Positions 46,493 to 58,089 of a stretch of 64,000 bases of DNA are shown one piece after another. The stretch comes from Mytilisepta virgata (Eukaryota > Mollusca > Bivalvia > Mytilida > Mytilidae): NCBI GenBank assembly GCA_028015205.1, contig CM051514.1, positions 42,982,150 to 43,046,149 on the forward strand. The letters run 5' to 3'. Both the position numbers and the translations under genes were made by a program. The first letter of the stretch is position 1; the number at the start of each line of letters is the position of its first letter. A model generated the notes under the pieces. That model made no database searches and was not told the DNA's origin. It worked only from the letters and a program-made list of their open reading frames with translations.

Positions 46493-48183
46493 ACAATGAC
46501 AATGTTTTGTGTGATAAAAAATAAAATAAATTGAGAAAACATATCATTATATTTTTCGTTGAAGTAATTTCCCCTTTCTCTAACATAAATATCCACCCCT
46601 CAATGCACCCTTTTATTTATCATTTGTTCCATCAAAATTCTTGAAAGTATACTTGAATATTTGAACAATAACAAGTGGTGAAGTTATTTCTCTGTCGTGC
46701 AATGGATGCAGCATTCACAAATCCAGAATAGAATTCAGTGCATAAATATGACAAATGCTGGATATCTGCAACAATTTATGATACGGAAATACCGTTATTT
46801 ATAATCATTCCCTTCATTTGTAATTCGATAGTACTTTTCATACATTTGTTTTCACTGAATGCCATAAACTTTTTTGTCACTTTGATTTCTTTCTTGAAGA
46901 TCTTTTTAATTAGTGTTAGGAGTCTGGTTAATAAATTTGAAGACAATATATTTGAACATCTATTTGAACTATCAATATAGTGTCGTAAATGCTTGAATAT
47001 TTGTACCATTTACATTCTACAAACATCCCCACTCTCCAATAAATGATATGTAGTGAATAAATTAAAAACAGAACAAGCAACCAGGATAGTTGGTACAGAT
47101 ACTAAGAAGTTGGTTGGAACGAGTTTTATGGATATCCTGTCTATTGCTTTAATGTGTGAACTTACCATTAAAACCAGTTTCTTGACAACAAGCGAGGTGG
47201 ACACTGGGAGGAACAGCGTGGTCATGGTATGCTCGTTTATACTGTATTTCTTTATTTTGCTTGGAAAAAATTGTGTTGAAGACTTAAGGACTTCAAATTA
47301 ATACAGACCTTTCACGATTACACCAGTACAACGTTTCTTTACCAGATCGGCTTTTCTGAATTTTCTTGATTCTGTGTTAAAACATTGTACGTGTTGTTAA
47401 CGTTTGAAGGCATGTCGACTCTACAGCGTAAAATGATTGGTACATGTTTGTTGATCTTTACAAACTGTTTTTTTTGTTTTTTGTTATTTTTCTGCTTTAG
47501 TTTCTCCACATAGTTTTCTATAAATTATAAAGATTTGTAAACTAGCCTTTCTACTTAAAAAACGAAACTTTATTAATAAGTACATGAAGACATTTTTCTT
47601 ATTGTTTCCATTTTAAATATTCATATCACTCTAAAAAAATTAAATCATCGTTATTAAAATGGTGAAAAATGGTTATCTGTGATCAAAGACTCACTAGACT
47701 GAAATTTCAATAGGTTCCTCTGTACTGTTACCTTATTAAAGTCAGATGTTGTCCTGGAGTTATGTCGCCTTGTCCATAAAAAAATCAAATATTCACGAAA
47801 AATCACAAGATTAGCAATTTGCAGGTAAATTAAAAAACGTGTCGACTTCGATGTGCTCAATATATCTGTTAAAATATGAAACATACGTTGTCAAGATAAG
47901 TATCTTTTAATGGTCAACTGCTAAACATATAGTTTCAACTCTTATTTTTGTTTTAATTTAATGAACTTTACCCTTGACATAATGAACAACGTCAAGTAAA
48001 AGCCTTTGTAAACTAAATAATCCTGGAATAACGAAAACAGTTTTCAATAGTTGAATGATGTTTGGATTATCTCTCTTTGGCATATTATCGTTGTTATATT
48101 ATTTTTTATTAAGTATTACCTGTTGTGTGGTATGTTTGTTCTCCATGAATTTTTATCTTTATTTCACGAAATTTCATTTCTAA
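46493..48183. other. Non-coding, with one possible exon
   Basis: Mostly featureless. A plus-strand open stretch at 47054-47226 (VNKLKTEQATRIVGTDTKKL, then VGTSFMDILSIALM) sits between an AG (47053) and a 'gtatgc' donor and is relatively GC-rich. It could be an exon, but the acceptor has no pyrimidine tract and I recognise no domain. Confidence 0.35.
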
Positions 48184-49138
48184 CACCCCCGTGGACACAA
48201 TAGAATAGGCCCACAGTTCCTCGGCTTGACGTAAGAGGTCCATAAAGAGGCGACATGTTTGCCGTGTGTCGCAAACCCGTGTCGGTAATAGGGAGTGTTC
48301 CTAGATGGCCGGAAAAACGGTTCCGATCACCATCTGGGGCACAATCTTTTTGCTTTATTTTATTCTTTTCCTCAAAATTCATAAGGAAGTTAATTATGCT
48401 GTTTATTTTTAATATTAACAGCTTTTCTAATTTTGGACTATTTGAACAAAATTATGTACATATATAACCAGCTCAAGTTTTGGCAGGATGGTCCCGGTTC
48501 AGCCAACAACTGGTCATGTCTAAAACCTCTGCGGTTTTTCTGGTGGTTGTCTAAAAAGACCCAGATGACCCCTTTATGAAACCAAGGTACACTGGGTTGG
48601 GAAGGTGGTCTGCTGCTGTATCGTTTGAGGTTGATGTTTGCGTTCAGGGGTCTTGGATGATAACCACTGATGGAGGCGCTGAGAAAGCGGTGGCTTGTGG
48701 GACAAAGCTTCCTCGGCTTAATGAGGCCACATGTTTGCAGTGTGTGGATACCCGTAAGGATAAAGGACGGGATCGTGGTGGTTGAAACACACCACTTTGG
48801 CCCTTACTTTATCTTAAACGGCGGTCGGATGGGCCCGGTCTTGATCAATCCGCTGGTCACGTCAAGCCCTTGAACTTGACCTGTTCCAAAATGTACTATT
48901 TACATATGTTGGGTGCAAGAAGTCGGCGGCTCATGGGTCAATCGTGTGGATGTTACTTTGGACGGTTGTTTCGTCAGGCAACCCCTGACACCAGGCTTGC
49001 GCCCATTAAAAGGTACTCCATGCGAGGATCTTATTTTGGTAGCCCTGATGCTTGTCGCAAATGTGGCAAGCAGACATCGTTTTGATGCTGCTCCGAAGTG
49101 GGCGGGGAGCCAGGATAACGAAATGTATATATATCACC
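48184..49138 (+). promoter_or_regulatory. Non-LTR element 5' UTR
   Basis: GC-rich, with near-duplicate internal phrases ('gcgacatgtttgccgtgtgtcgc' and 'ggccacatgtttgcagtgtgtgga'). LINE 5' UTRs normally carry an internal promoter, so this role is likely but not shown. It contains about 295 bp (48287-48585) that the copy at 63.5 kb lacks. Confidence 0.5.
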
Positions 49139-50562
49139 ATGGATTTTCAACCAAAAAAAAACCAATCAACCAATCAACATTTAAATGGAAACTCGACACC
49201 AGCGACGATGAGGAACATACAGCAAAATTACCGAACAATTTTACAGACAACTTTCCAAAATTTTTAGTTATAGCAGCAGTAAACAGTGAAAAACCAGTCA
49301 CCAAAATTTCTCCTTTTGTCATTCAAAAAAATCTACAAGGTTATGCCGGCCAACTTAAAACAGTCACAAAAATGAGAAAGGGAAATTTGCTTGTTGAATG
49401 TTTTCGATCACAACCGCCTAAACCTACTCTCTCTCACTACAAAGTCCAATATCAACATTTCCGTCACACATTATAGATCACTGAACTCTTGTCAAGGTGT
49501 GATTAGAGACAGAGACCGCGATTTAACTGAATTGACAGAGGACGAAATATGTGATGAACTGAAATCCCAGAATGTATCAAAAGTTAAAAGGTTTACAAAA
49601 CGGTCTGAAGATAAAATTATTAAACTAAATACTTATCTCATCACTTTTGACTGTACCCGTGTGCTTTAACATATCTTCATAGGTCCATACAGAATGAAAG
49701 TTGACACCTACATATCTAACCCTACTCGTTGCTTCAAATTGCCAGAAATTTGGGCACGGTAGGAGTTCATGCAGAAGTATTGAAAAGTGTGTCATATGTT
49801 CTGTAGAGGGCCATTCCAGTTTTGATTATGACAGCCACTTTAAATGTGTAAATTGCGGACTAGAACATATGGCCAATTCTAGAAACTGCCAATTTTACAA
49901 AACAGAACTTGAAATTCAAAAAACGAAAGTAGAAAAGGTTTAAGCTACCAAGAAGCTAAAAGACTGGTCTCTGCCTCTAATAACTATACCCAAGCCACCT
50001 CATATGCTGACAAAGTTAAATCATCGAAAACCAACAGATCTTTTACTACTCAAACTGATTACACATGGCCTGTTGAATCAGAATTCTCCTTTCTCAATCC
50101 AATTTCTCGAAAGGGAAAACTTCACAATCTACACAGTCAAATTCATCACAAACATCTAGTTCTCTATCTAAAAATAATCAACCAAAATCATCAGCTAAAC
50201 ACAGAACTTCCACATCTTCAGATAAAAAATCTCAAAATCCAACGTCTTCACAGAAAAACACAAGATCCTCGTCTTCTGATAAATTAAAAGACAAACAATT
50301 TCCTAATCGCCAAACGAAGGCTGACAAAAATTTTAAGTTCAACAGGTTCAGAGATTTGTGCCCAGAGTTTGACGACGAAGTCGATCAAGACTCTGACCAA
50401 ATGGATACAACTCCCACTGAAAATATGGAGTCAATTTGGGGTGATCCTTTAGTTCCATCGAAGGATTCTCCTTCATCAGCGATTGACTCCCGCACTTCGG
50501 ATGGCAGGCGCTGTAGCTCGAACGAACGATCAAAAAGGGTTACTCCCCATACGTCCACCTAA
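49139..50562 (+). pseudogene. Non-LTR retrotransposon ORF1 (nucleic-acid-binding, frameshifted)
   Basis: Likely start ATG at 49139 (MDFQPKKNQ); a run of A at about 49153-49161 shifts the frame into KPINQSTFKWKLDTSDDEEH, then FPKFLVIAAVNSEKPVTKIS (RRM-like). Later come zinc knuckles: CQKFGHGRSSC (after a one-base shift at about 49738), KCVICSVEGHSSFDYDSHFK and CVNCGLEHMANSRNC. The C-terminal part is Ser/Lys-rich and ends RSKRVTPHTST at 50562. ORF1 proteins bind the element RNA. Several shifts and stops (for example at 49474 and 49667) make this copy inactive. Confidence 0.75.
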
Positions 50563-50565
50563 ATA

Positions 50566-50709
50566 ATGAACAATATTATCCAATGGAATTGTCGAGGTTT
50601 AAAAATCAATTTAATTGAACTATCCTTACTTATCCAAACCTTCATTCCTGTTGCCTTGTATCTACAAGAAACTCATTTAAAGGAAAACGATCAAGTAAAT
50701 ATTAAAGAT
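50566..50709 (+). pseudogene. Non-LTR ORF2 start, endonuclease N-terminus (truncated)
   Basis: ATG at 50566, three bases after the ORF1 stop codon. Encodes MNNIIQWNCRGLKINLIELS, then LYLQETHLKEND. W-N-C-R-G carries the metal-binding Asn and Q-E-T-H the catalytic Glu of the AP-type (EEP) endonuclease of LINEs. Sequence is lost after K-D-Y-Y at the junction with the LTR element. Confidence 0.75.
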
Positions 50710-50714
50710 TATTA

Positions 50715-51120
50715 TCAGCAATAATGAAACACCCTCAACAGGGGGAGTAGGACGAACACCCACAACAACTGGTTCAGTAATTAAATCTGATTTCAAATAA
50801 ATACGATGGAGGAGAACATCTATACAACCTAACTCCACACCTCGTAACAAAACAGAGGCACCAACGGACGTCTCCTCGGACAAAGGCAACACACCTTCTA
50901 ACAACAAAGACTGAGAAGCTCCAGTGTCCCGTTAAATCTTAACAGGCTGAGGAGTAGTATTATCAACAATAGAAACAAACCCATCTGACATAAAGGGCTT
51001 ATAATCCTCCATGTAATCACAAAAACGACTTAAAAGCCTGACTTGCAGGACATTCCAACTTATTGGTAACAACGGATGTCGTACAAGCATTGGACTTGGG
51101 CTTATTATCTCTTTCATTCT
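50715..51120 (-). pseudogene. LTR retrotransposon protease, truncated
   Basis: R-D-T-G-A-S-Q-S-L with DTGAS at 50914-50928, followed by LPLSEETSVGASVLLRGVEL, then PTPPVEGVSLL where the open frame runs into LINE sequence. The residue before R-D-T-G is a TAA stop (Leu in copy 1), and a frame change occurs near 51026. Confidence 0.65.
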
Positions 51121-51124
51121 TCTT

Positions 51125-52310
51125 CTGGAGTCTAAAACAATCAGCCATCAGGTGACCATTTTTCTTACAATAAGCACAAGTTAGTGACTTCTTCTCAAAA
51201 GTATGGACCAGACATATTATAACTAAACGGACTCTTATTCTGTGCAACAGGCTTACTATCAGTATGCTTAGTGCTTTGATGTTTGTAATTTCCGCTTGAA
51301 GCATTAAAATTTTGACCTTTGAAACTTCTTTTATGTGAAATGGTATAATTATCAGAAACAACAGGTGCATCTTGCAATGTCTCAACAGTTTTGTCATCTA
51401 AATGTGTTTTAAGTCTAAATTAACACATTGCTTGAACTCTTCTAATAACATTAATTGTCTTAATTTATCACAATTGTTATCTATTTTCTTTGACGTAAGC
51501 CATTTATCAAATAGATCTTCTTTTTCCCTAGCAAAGTCAACATAGGTTGGTAATTCAAACTTTTTATAAGACCTAAATTTCTGTCTATATGCTTCTGGAA
51601 CTAGCTCATAAGCTTTCAAAACTTCCTGTATAACAGTGTCATAATCAGAACTTTTTTCTGAAGAAAGTGTTGAGTAAATTTCAGCGGCCTTGCCCACAAA
51701 AACACTTTGCAGCATTGTAGTCCAATAAGGATTTGGCCATTTCAGATTTTGAGCAATTTTCTCAAATTGTGAAAAAAATTTATCAACTGTTTTTTCACAA
51801 AATTTGGGAACCAAACGTATATTTTGTGCTGCCTCAAAATGTTCTGATTTTATCTCATATTTAGTGTTGCTTTCTACTTTAGCCATTTCTATTTTTATTT
51901 TCTCCATCTCTAACCTTTCCCTCATTTTAAGTTCAGCCTGTAATTGTTTTAATTTAAATTCATCTTCTTTTTGTAATTGTTTTAATTCAACTTCGTTTTC
52001 CAATTGTTTTAATTTAAATTCATTTTCTTTTTCTAATTGTTTTAATTTAAGTCCATGTTCTAATTCAAGCTGTTTTAATTTGAAAGCATCAACATTTTCG
52101 ACCTTGAGGTCAAGAGCCTCTTCACCAAAAATTTCTAAGTCAACTAAATTGTCTATTACCAAATTTTTTAGAATTTGTTTTCTCATAGATGCTCTAAAAT
52201 CTATTTTTAGATGTTTAGCAAGCAACACCAATTCTTCTTTCTTTAATTTATCAAACACTTCCAGGTCTGGCGTTTTCAAACATTTACCAGCATCAAATGC
52301 TGGCTAACTC
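51125..52310 (-). pseudogene. LTR retrotransposon gag, copy 2
   Basis: A 293-codon open stretch (51398-52279) includes the N-terminal domain (TPDLEVFDKLKKEELVLLAK), the coiled coil and the capsid-like region with LKWPNPYWTTMLQSVFVGKA intact. The initiator region is damaged: bases around the ATG seen in copy 1 are deleted. A one-base loss in an A run near 51405 shifts the frame before the zinc-knuckle part (TCAYCKKNGHLMADCFRLQ, about 51130-51180), whose CCHC residues are all present. Lesions differ from those of copy 1. Confidence 0.8.
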
Positions 52311-52350
52311 TAATAAAAATAGTGAAAACATTTTATAAGATATTAACGTT

Positions 52351-52369
52351 ATCCCGAGACGAGCCCCCA
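52351..52369 (-). promoter_or_regulatory. Primer-binding site (tRNA-Pro type)
   Basis: Identical to 1499-1517 (TGGGGGCTCGTCTCGGGAT on the minus strand). Conservation between two otherwise damaged copies supports its assignment. Confidence 0.8.
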
Positions 52370-52374
52370 ATTTC

Positions 52375-53000
52375 TGTTACGGCCGAAATCACCTTTAAAT
52401 TGCAGAAAACAAAAGACACAAATCAATAATAAAATTTAACAAGATTTATTATATACAAGTTTACAAAAAAATATTACACAAACTAAAATGTCAACTTAAC
52501 TGTTCAAAATCCTTTATGTTTTCTTTATCCGGAATTCTTCTCGTCACTGTTGCGGGAATGCAAACGGAATATTATATCCAATCAGTCACATCTAGTATGA
52601 TTTAACGTAAATAAAAGTGTGTCAAGTATGATGTGTGTAACGTAAATAAAAGTGTGTCAATCCAACAGCTGAGAACACAAGAATGTTTATGTCTGGTCCG
52701 ATATGTTATGTTATGAAAATCCAACCTTCGGCCGTATATATAACCACCACGGAAATCCATAGAATCCTTCTAGAATACGGTAGAAGTTTGAATTACACCA
52801 GAATTATTACGTAAGTCAAATAGAAAGTTCTAGTCATTCCATCAGTATCTATTATTGTTCCAGTGATTTCTAAACTGCACAGTTATAACATTATTTGGTA
52901 AACAACTATAAGTATTATGTAGGCATATTATACATGTTATAAGGCCACACAAAACAAATTAGGCCAAGATAAATAATATAATAAATACAATATCATAACA
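52375..53000 (-). repeat. Long terminal repeat (5' LTR of copy 2)
   Basis: Plus-strand ends TGTTACGGCC and ATCATAACA, matching 1523-2145 with small indels. One is a local duplication of 'taaataaaagtgtgtcaa' (about 52611-52663). The flank at 53001 ('aaatattaatttg') is unlike the flank of copy 1, so these are separate insertions. Confidence 0.85.
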
Positions 53001-56000
53001 AAATATTAATTTGAATTTTAAATTCATGACAACTTAAACGGAAAATTAAATTCATAAATACAAATTTTGAAGCACAAGTAAATATTTTGTCGATATATGA
53101 CTCATCCGTTGAAAATCAAACCGTTGAATTACTAAATGCCAAAATTAACAAAAGGGTAGAGCCAAAACTATCTAAAGACAGGGCTACGCACACGAGAGGT
53201 ACAAACTAGACACTCTTTAAAATCAATGAGTATACATATTTTCACAAGGTAGTCCACTAATCAGCTATAAAACGACTAATGATGCAGTTTCAAACAATGT
53301 TAACGGCATCGGCATGGGCATCGCATTTTCTTAAACCATGTATTTATTTTTACAAAAGACATAATTAAATGTTGGATATTCTCTTTTTTATATTTTGTTA
53401 CATGATGACAAAGAATTAATAATTAATGCTAGTTTGGAAATAGAAACATTGTGATTTTAAGAAAATACAAAATCGAGAAGGTAAATAAACCAGCAAGAAT
53501 ACCTTACATCAGTTTTCAGCATGTTTTCGATGGTTGTAGAATCTGAATTAATGACAGCCTCTTTTGGTGAGATTTTGAAATGAAAAAATACCCAAAAACC
53601 TGCCATCAGACATTTGACGTTCTATTAATATCTTTTAGACGTCCGACCCTGCCATTGCAGCTAAGTTATATTTGATTGGATATGAAATTGTTTAGACGTC
53701 CATTCAACGTCTGTACCACATCGTCACAACATCAGTACAACGTTGGTACAACATCAGATCAATCAGTATTATGAACCTAAATAAGAATGTTCCACGTCAT
53801 AACAACCACCGTTAAACCTCTTTCAATATTCTCAGATGTCTTCACATAATAGCAACAGAGGTAAAACCTCATTTAAGAAAGATATGATTTATTTTCACAT
53901 CAATAATGGTTGATTAAACATTCCAACACTGTACATTGTGGCTTCTTATCGGTTACTTCCATAGATCATATCAATGATGATGATTCCACAATAACCCCTA
54001 TATGTGATGTCGCAAAGTTTGAAAAATAGACAATATAAAAATCCAATGTGTGATACATATATTCCTAAATGAACACTGTACATGTAAAAGATACACATTA
54101 AAGAGGATACTTGGGATAATCAGACAAACTAACACCCTTATAAATATTTTCAAACAACATGTCCACTGAGCTCCTGAGAGCCCCGGACAACATTTTGTGA
54201 AGAAATTTGAATGGAAACTAAATATCAAAAATAAAACAACTCTAAAACATACAAGGAACAGCATTATTGTGAACTAATATAGGTACACAAAATAGTTTTG
54301 CTCTCAATTTTGTTTTATTCATTTTCTGTATGCTACAGGTTAGACAATCAAAATCATCATACACATAAATGGTGATAATTTTATAACAGGCTATAGCATT
54401 GTCCATAAGATTTGTTGATACATGGGAGATGACTCACAATGAATGATGGGAATACAGAGTGACTGTCACATGTCCACGTTCACATAATTTGATTCATTGT
54501 CTGAGAATGTGTCGGGCCATGAAGCATCCTAAATACATGCAATCCTGCTTCTAAGAATAAAAACGTTTCTATTTTCGATCTCCATTAAACTTAATTTACA
54601 TAAATATTGGTATTATTTATGAAATCGTTATATATATATCGCTGTTGAATACACATGTTAATCAACACAATTTTGTAGTTTAGTTATTAAAAATTCACTA
54701 TCAAATATACCTGGGAATATTTTAGATTGATTAAGACGCCCGACCGACATATGGCATCTGACGTTGTGTCGACGTTGTCGCCACCAAAAAGCGTTGTCAT
54801 ATTGATGTCATTCTATAATGTCCGACAGACGTTTGCCATCTGACGTTGAACCGACGTTAAATTTAGGTCGCCGACGTTGCAACATATTTTAAACCAAATA
54901 TCCACGTTTGTATAACATCGGGCGCATGCTGGGCTAAGATTGTATTATATCAGTGCAAATGCATTGATGATTGTAGCTTAGTAACATGTTAATCAATAAA
55001 TTAATAAACAATGTATTAGGAATCGAATTGTACAAGAAATAATTAGGGGCCAAAATAATAACTGAAGACAATTTTGTAATACATGCATTTTATTGCAATA
55101 ATCCTTTAAGACAGATGTGTTCATCTAACAGATAAATCACACATGCTTTAAATCATTTGGAATAGTTAACGTTTGGTTATGGGAGATAAATTGATTTTAA
55201 TCAAAATTTCCATTAAACCTCACTGATGTAGTTATTTAAAAAAAACACAGTTGATTATATACACATTTTAATAGTTTTTGGCAAACAACAGATATTAAAA
55301 GTAAGGTTCGCCCCATACTTCTGAGCTGCATTCGTTGTAATAATCAGTACGTAAAATAATCATTTTCTATTATACAACCCTCAATGAACCAAATGTATAA
55401 TTGATAGTCTTTGTTCTCTGTCGGTTCGAGGTGAAAACGATACTACCAAAACAATGTTAAGACAGTACTGGGTGAGGAATGTAATATTCAGTATTTAAAA
55501 TCTATTTATTCAATAATATATTATGTTGTATACAATGCATACAATGGACGCTTTGTTACAAATAATAAGTTTTTTATTTGAGAACAGCTGTACAGAATTA
55601 TGTTGGTATCTAAATTAAGGTTATTATTTTATCCTTATGACGTCTCATATCTTATATTTTGGCTTTTGTTGTTTGCTTTAATTGGATTAAGGTAAATATA
55701 ATATATTTGAAAGAGCGGAGTTCCATAGGAAACCGGAATAATCCCTATTACATAATCTTGACTCAGTCTTTCTGCATTTTATTTTTGTTTAATCCTCTTG
55801 CTGATCGCTTTTAGAGAAGTGATATGAATTTTTAGTAATATTAAATTCAACAAATCTTAAAACTCTTTCATAATTTCATTTACTTCCTGGAGCTTTCGCC
55901 GTGTTCAAATATTTCTTTACCTGAGATAGTGTTGAAAAGGACAATTCGTTTTAACGTTATACCACCAACATGTATATTTCTGTAATAAAATATATTACTT

Positions 56001-56149
56001 GTAACTGATAATGAAAACTGTTAATATTATCACATTGATTCAATGTTGATTTACTATTGAAATTGTTATTTCTGAAATGTTTTGACAATAGCTTGCTAAC
56101 AATGGCACAAACCTGGAATAAAAAATAATTTTATGGTAGAAAGTTGCTA
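53001..56149. other. Intergenic, non-coding
   Basis: Contains a fragment of the 'ctctcgtg' dispersed repeat (53130-53225, inverted) and two ACGTTG-rich patches (53620-53800 and 54730-54930). The minus-strand hydrophobic ORF 53998-54264 has no motif. No gene seen. Confidence 0.5.
54730..54930. repeat. ACGTTG-motif-rich repeat patch
   Basis: 'gacgttg' and 'ccgacgtt' words recur about every 20-40 bp ('catctgacgttgtgtcgacgttg', 'catctgacgttgaaccgacg'). A related, weaker patch lies at 53620-53800 with 'caacgttggtacaacatc'. The two patches may be the arms of one degenerate element. Confidence 0.45.
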
Positions 56150-56252
56150 ATGATGAAAGGTAAATTGACAGTTGGGAAAATAAAATCATCACTTTTGTTG
56201 TACAGTTTCATGTGCATTTCCCTTTGTCTTCCATATAAATGTAAAAGTCAAG
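56150..56252 (+). CDS. Candidate first exon with signal peptide (second gene)
   Basis: ATG at 56150 (a second in-frame ATG follows at once); strong donor CAAG|gtaagt, phase 1. Encodes MMKGKLTVGKIKSSLLLYSF then MCISLCLPYKCKSQ: basic N-terminus, hydrophobic core SLLLYSFMCISLCL, then a polar end, as in a secretory signal. Exon length and phase-1 exit are typical of signal-peptide exons. The protein family is unknown. Confidence 0.45.
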
Positions 56253-56937
56253 GTAAGTGGTCCACTTCTAGTGTCAATTGTATCCTTTATTACAAGCAGG
56301 TGAAAGATTATACGGAGGTAATCACCAAATCGCGAGTTGTATAGTTACAAAGCATCATAAACCTGAAATTAAAGGTTTTTTAAAAGATAGATTATAAAGT
56401 ACGACACCTACGCCTAGACTCCACCTTTTCCGAAAGCCACGAAACTAGTTAAAATAAACAAATATTTGTTTGTATTTCCTTGAACTTTCGATTTTGTCAA
56501 CCGATTTGCAAAATCGATTCCGGATCAGTTTCAGGTCCATGCACTTGACTAATGCAATGTCAGTCTATTTTATATTCACAATTAGGAGGAACTGTCGGTT
56601 ATATATCAAGGAGTCAAACACAGAATTTTATAGAAAAAAATAAATAAAAATCACAAATGATAGCACCTCGCAGTGGATGTTAAGCTCTTGTCCCAACCAA
56701 GTTAAATTGAATCGATTTGTACAAAACCACTATTTTACTGATAAAGACACAGTATTCGAAAAAGGACGAAAACACAAACTAGACAACACATCCACTTAAT
56801 TGGCTCCTGGTTTTGACCCAGTTGCAAAACTGCAATTAAGGGATTCTATATTCTACTGGAGTGACATGCAGGTATACAAAATGTACATACATATACAGCA
56901 AAATACAAATCGGTATAAGAAGTATAGTACCTATAGC

Positions 56938-57163
56938 AAGACCTAATGCATGTAATAGTTTAGCACAACTAAAGAATAACTCCTATGTGGAAAGAATTGC
57001 CCAAAATGATCGACTGGCTAAATACAATAATTGCATCGATCAAAAGACCGTCCACAATGAAAAAGGAGAAAATATGTCTGAAGATCCCGGACCTTACTTA
57101 CTCATTTTAATTGATCGGAGATGTTTGCTTGATGATTTTTTTTTAAACTCTTTCATTGTATAA
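56938..57163 (+). CDS. Candidate second and last exon of a small secreted protein
   Basis: Joins the 56252 donor in phase 1 after 'gtatag' and runs to TAA at 57161. Reads VPIARPNACNSLAQLKNNSY, then VERIAQNDRLAKYNNCIDQK and later RRCLLDDFF. Three Cys, otherwise polar. The acceptor lacks a pyrimidine tract, so this is only a phase-compatible suggestion. It matches no family I know. Confidence 0.3.
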
Positions 57164-57169
57164 CACATT

Positions 57170-58089
57170 TCAAAGCAAGATTTCAAATGTTTGAACTGAG
57201 TTATGATGAATTCGTCTGATACTGCTGGCAATTTCCGTGTCAATAATAATTTTTTCAATGAATTGGCAAGGGTTAGAAGTTTTGTTTTGAAGTAATATGG
57301 TATGCAAAGTGTTAAACTGAATTTAACAGATTGAGTAAAAATATGTACTTTCAAAATAAATGTTTTAGTAAATGAGTAATGCAAAGGTATGTACATAGAT
57401 TTTCTCATCATAATGAACAATTGTACATTAGCTACATTGTAAAAATATACTTGTTTGAACGATTTATGTAATTAATTTTATATGGTACATTTATGAATTA
57501 GTTTGCCCATTTAAATTGTAAAGTAAAACTGAATCAGAACAGACATATTTATAAAGGGTCTATTTCTATGGTCTATTTCTAAAACAAGAATGGACATGTT
57601 CATTCACGAATAAGGAAATTTGTAAGGACGACATGAAGTTACTGAAGGTAAATATATATTAGTTGCATACAGCGTACTGTTTTATTCTTTATTGTATTTG
57701 TATAAAGTATTTTTTTTTCTATTTACAAGCAAAACTTCACTCTTATCTAAATAATAAATTATTGTTTAAAATATTAGTAGCAACAATCAGTTGTTTTACT
57801 CATAACATTATTATTAACAGTAAATACAGCAATTACGCAAAAGTTGAAATTCAGAATGAAATAGACAAATACATTCCCGCAAACGTTCAGGCTTATCTGA
57901 ATAAATTTGAAAAAAAAGTTCCAAACAGATACATTTATATTGTTTAAAATTCTAGGAAAATTAAAATGGTCATTGTGACCAACTCTCTGTGATGACAAGA
58001 AACAACTACTATCAATAGGCTACATGTTTCGTGTTCCATTTGTCGTTTATTCCCATACCATTGGTTCTGATGTTTGAAAATTTTGTACA
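57170..58089 (+). repeat. Half of a diverged ~0.9-kb duplication (with 62580-63310)
   Basis: Collinear similarity to 62580-63310: 'taaattgtaaagtaaaact', 'aatggacatgttcattcacgaataagg' against 'gatggacaggttcactcacgcataagg', and 'aaatacattcccgcaaacgttcaggcttatctgaataa' against 'aaatacatatctgcatatgagccacaagtttatatgaataa'. The last block is open on the plus strand here (VEIQNEIDKYIPANVQAYLN) but not in the other copy. Confidence 0.5.

Larger units (their letters stand above)
48184..50712 (+). mobile_element. Non-LTR retrotransposon copy 1 (5' UTR, ORF1, start of ORF2)
   Basis: 5' UTR from 'aacacccccgtgg' (48184), ORF1 with CCHC knuckles, ORF2 starting six bases after the ORF1 stop and opening with an AP-type endonuclease. 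The layout fits the Jockey/CR1-like LINE group. The element stops at about 50712, where an inverted LTR element begins. The GC-richer 5' UTR contrasts with the surrounding AT-rich DNA. The second copy, 63531-64000, has the same 5' end. Confidence 0.75.
50715..53000 (-). mobile_element. LTR retrotransposon copy 2 (LTR, PBS, gag, part of protease)
   Basis: Same element as 1-2145 in the same orientation: LTR 52375-53000, PBS 52351-52369, gag, knuckle and protease. It extends ~130 bp further into pol than copy 1's visible part, then stops at a junction with the LINE ORF2 near 50712. RT, integrase and the 3' LTR are missing, so it is a remnant rather than a full insertion. Confidence 0.85.

Noticed and set aside
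48164..48382. Minus-strand ORF with Cys and Gly, and its twin at 63481-63717
   Set aside because: Antisense to the LINE 5' UTR; similarity between copies reflects the repeat, not coding selection.
53998..54264. Hydrophobic minus-strand ORF of 88 codons
   Set aside because: Leu/Ile/Phe-rich composition is expected from AT-rich DNA; no start context or homologue recognised.
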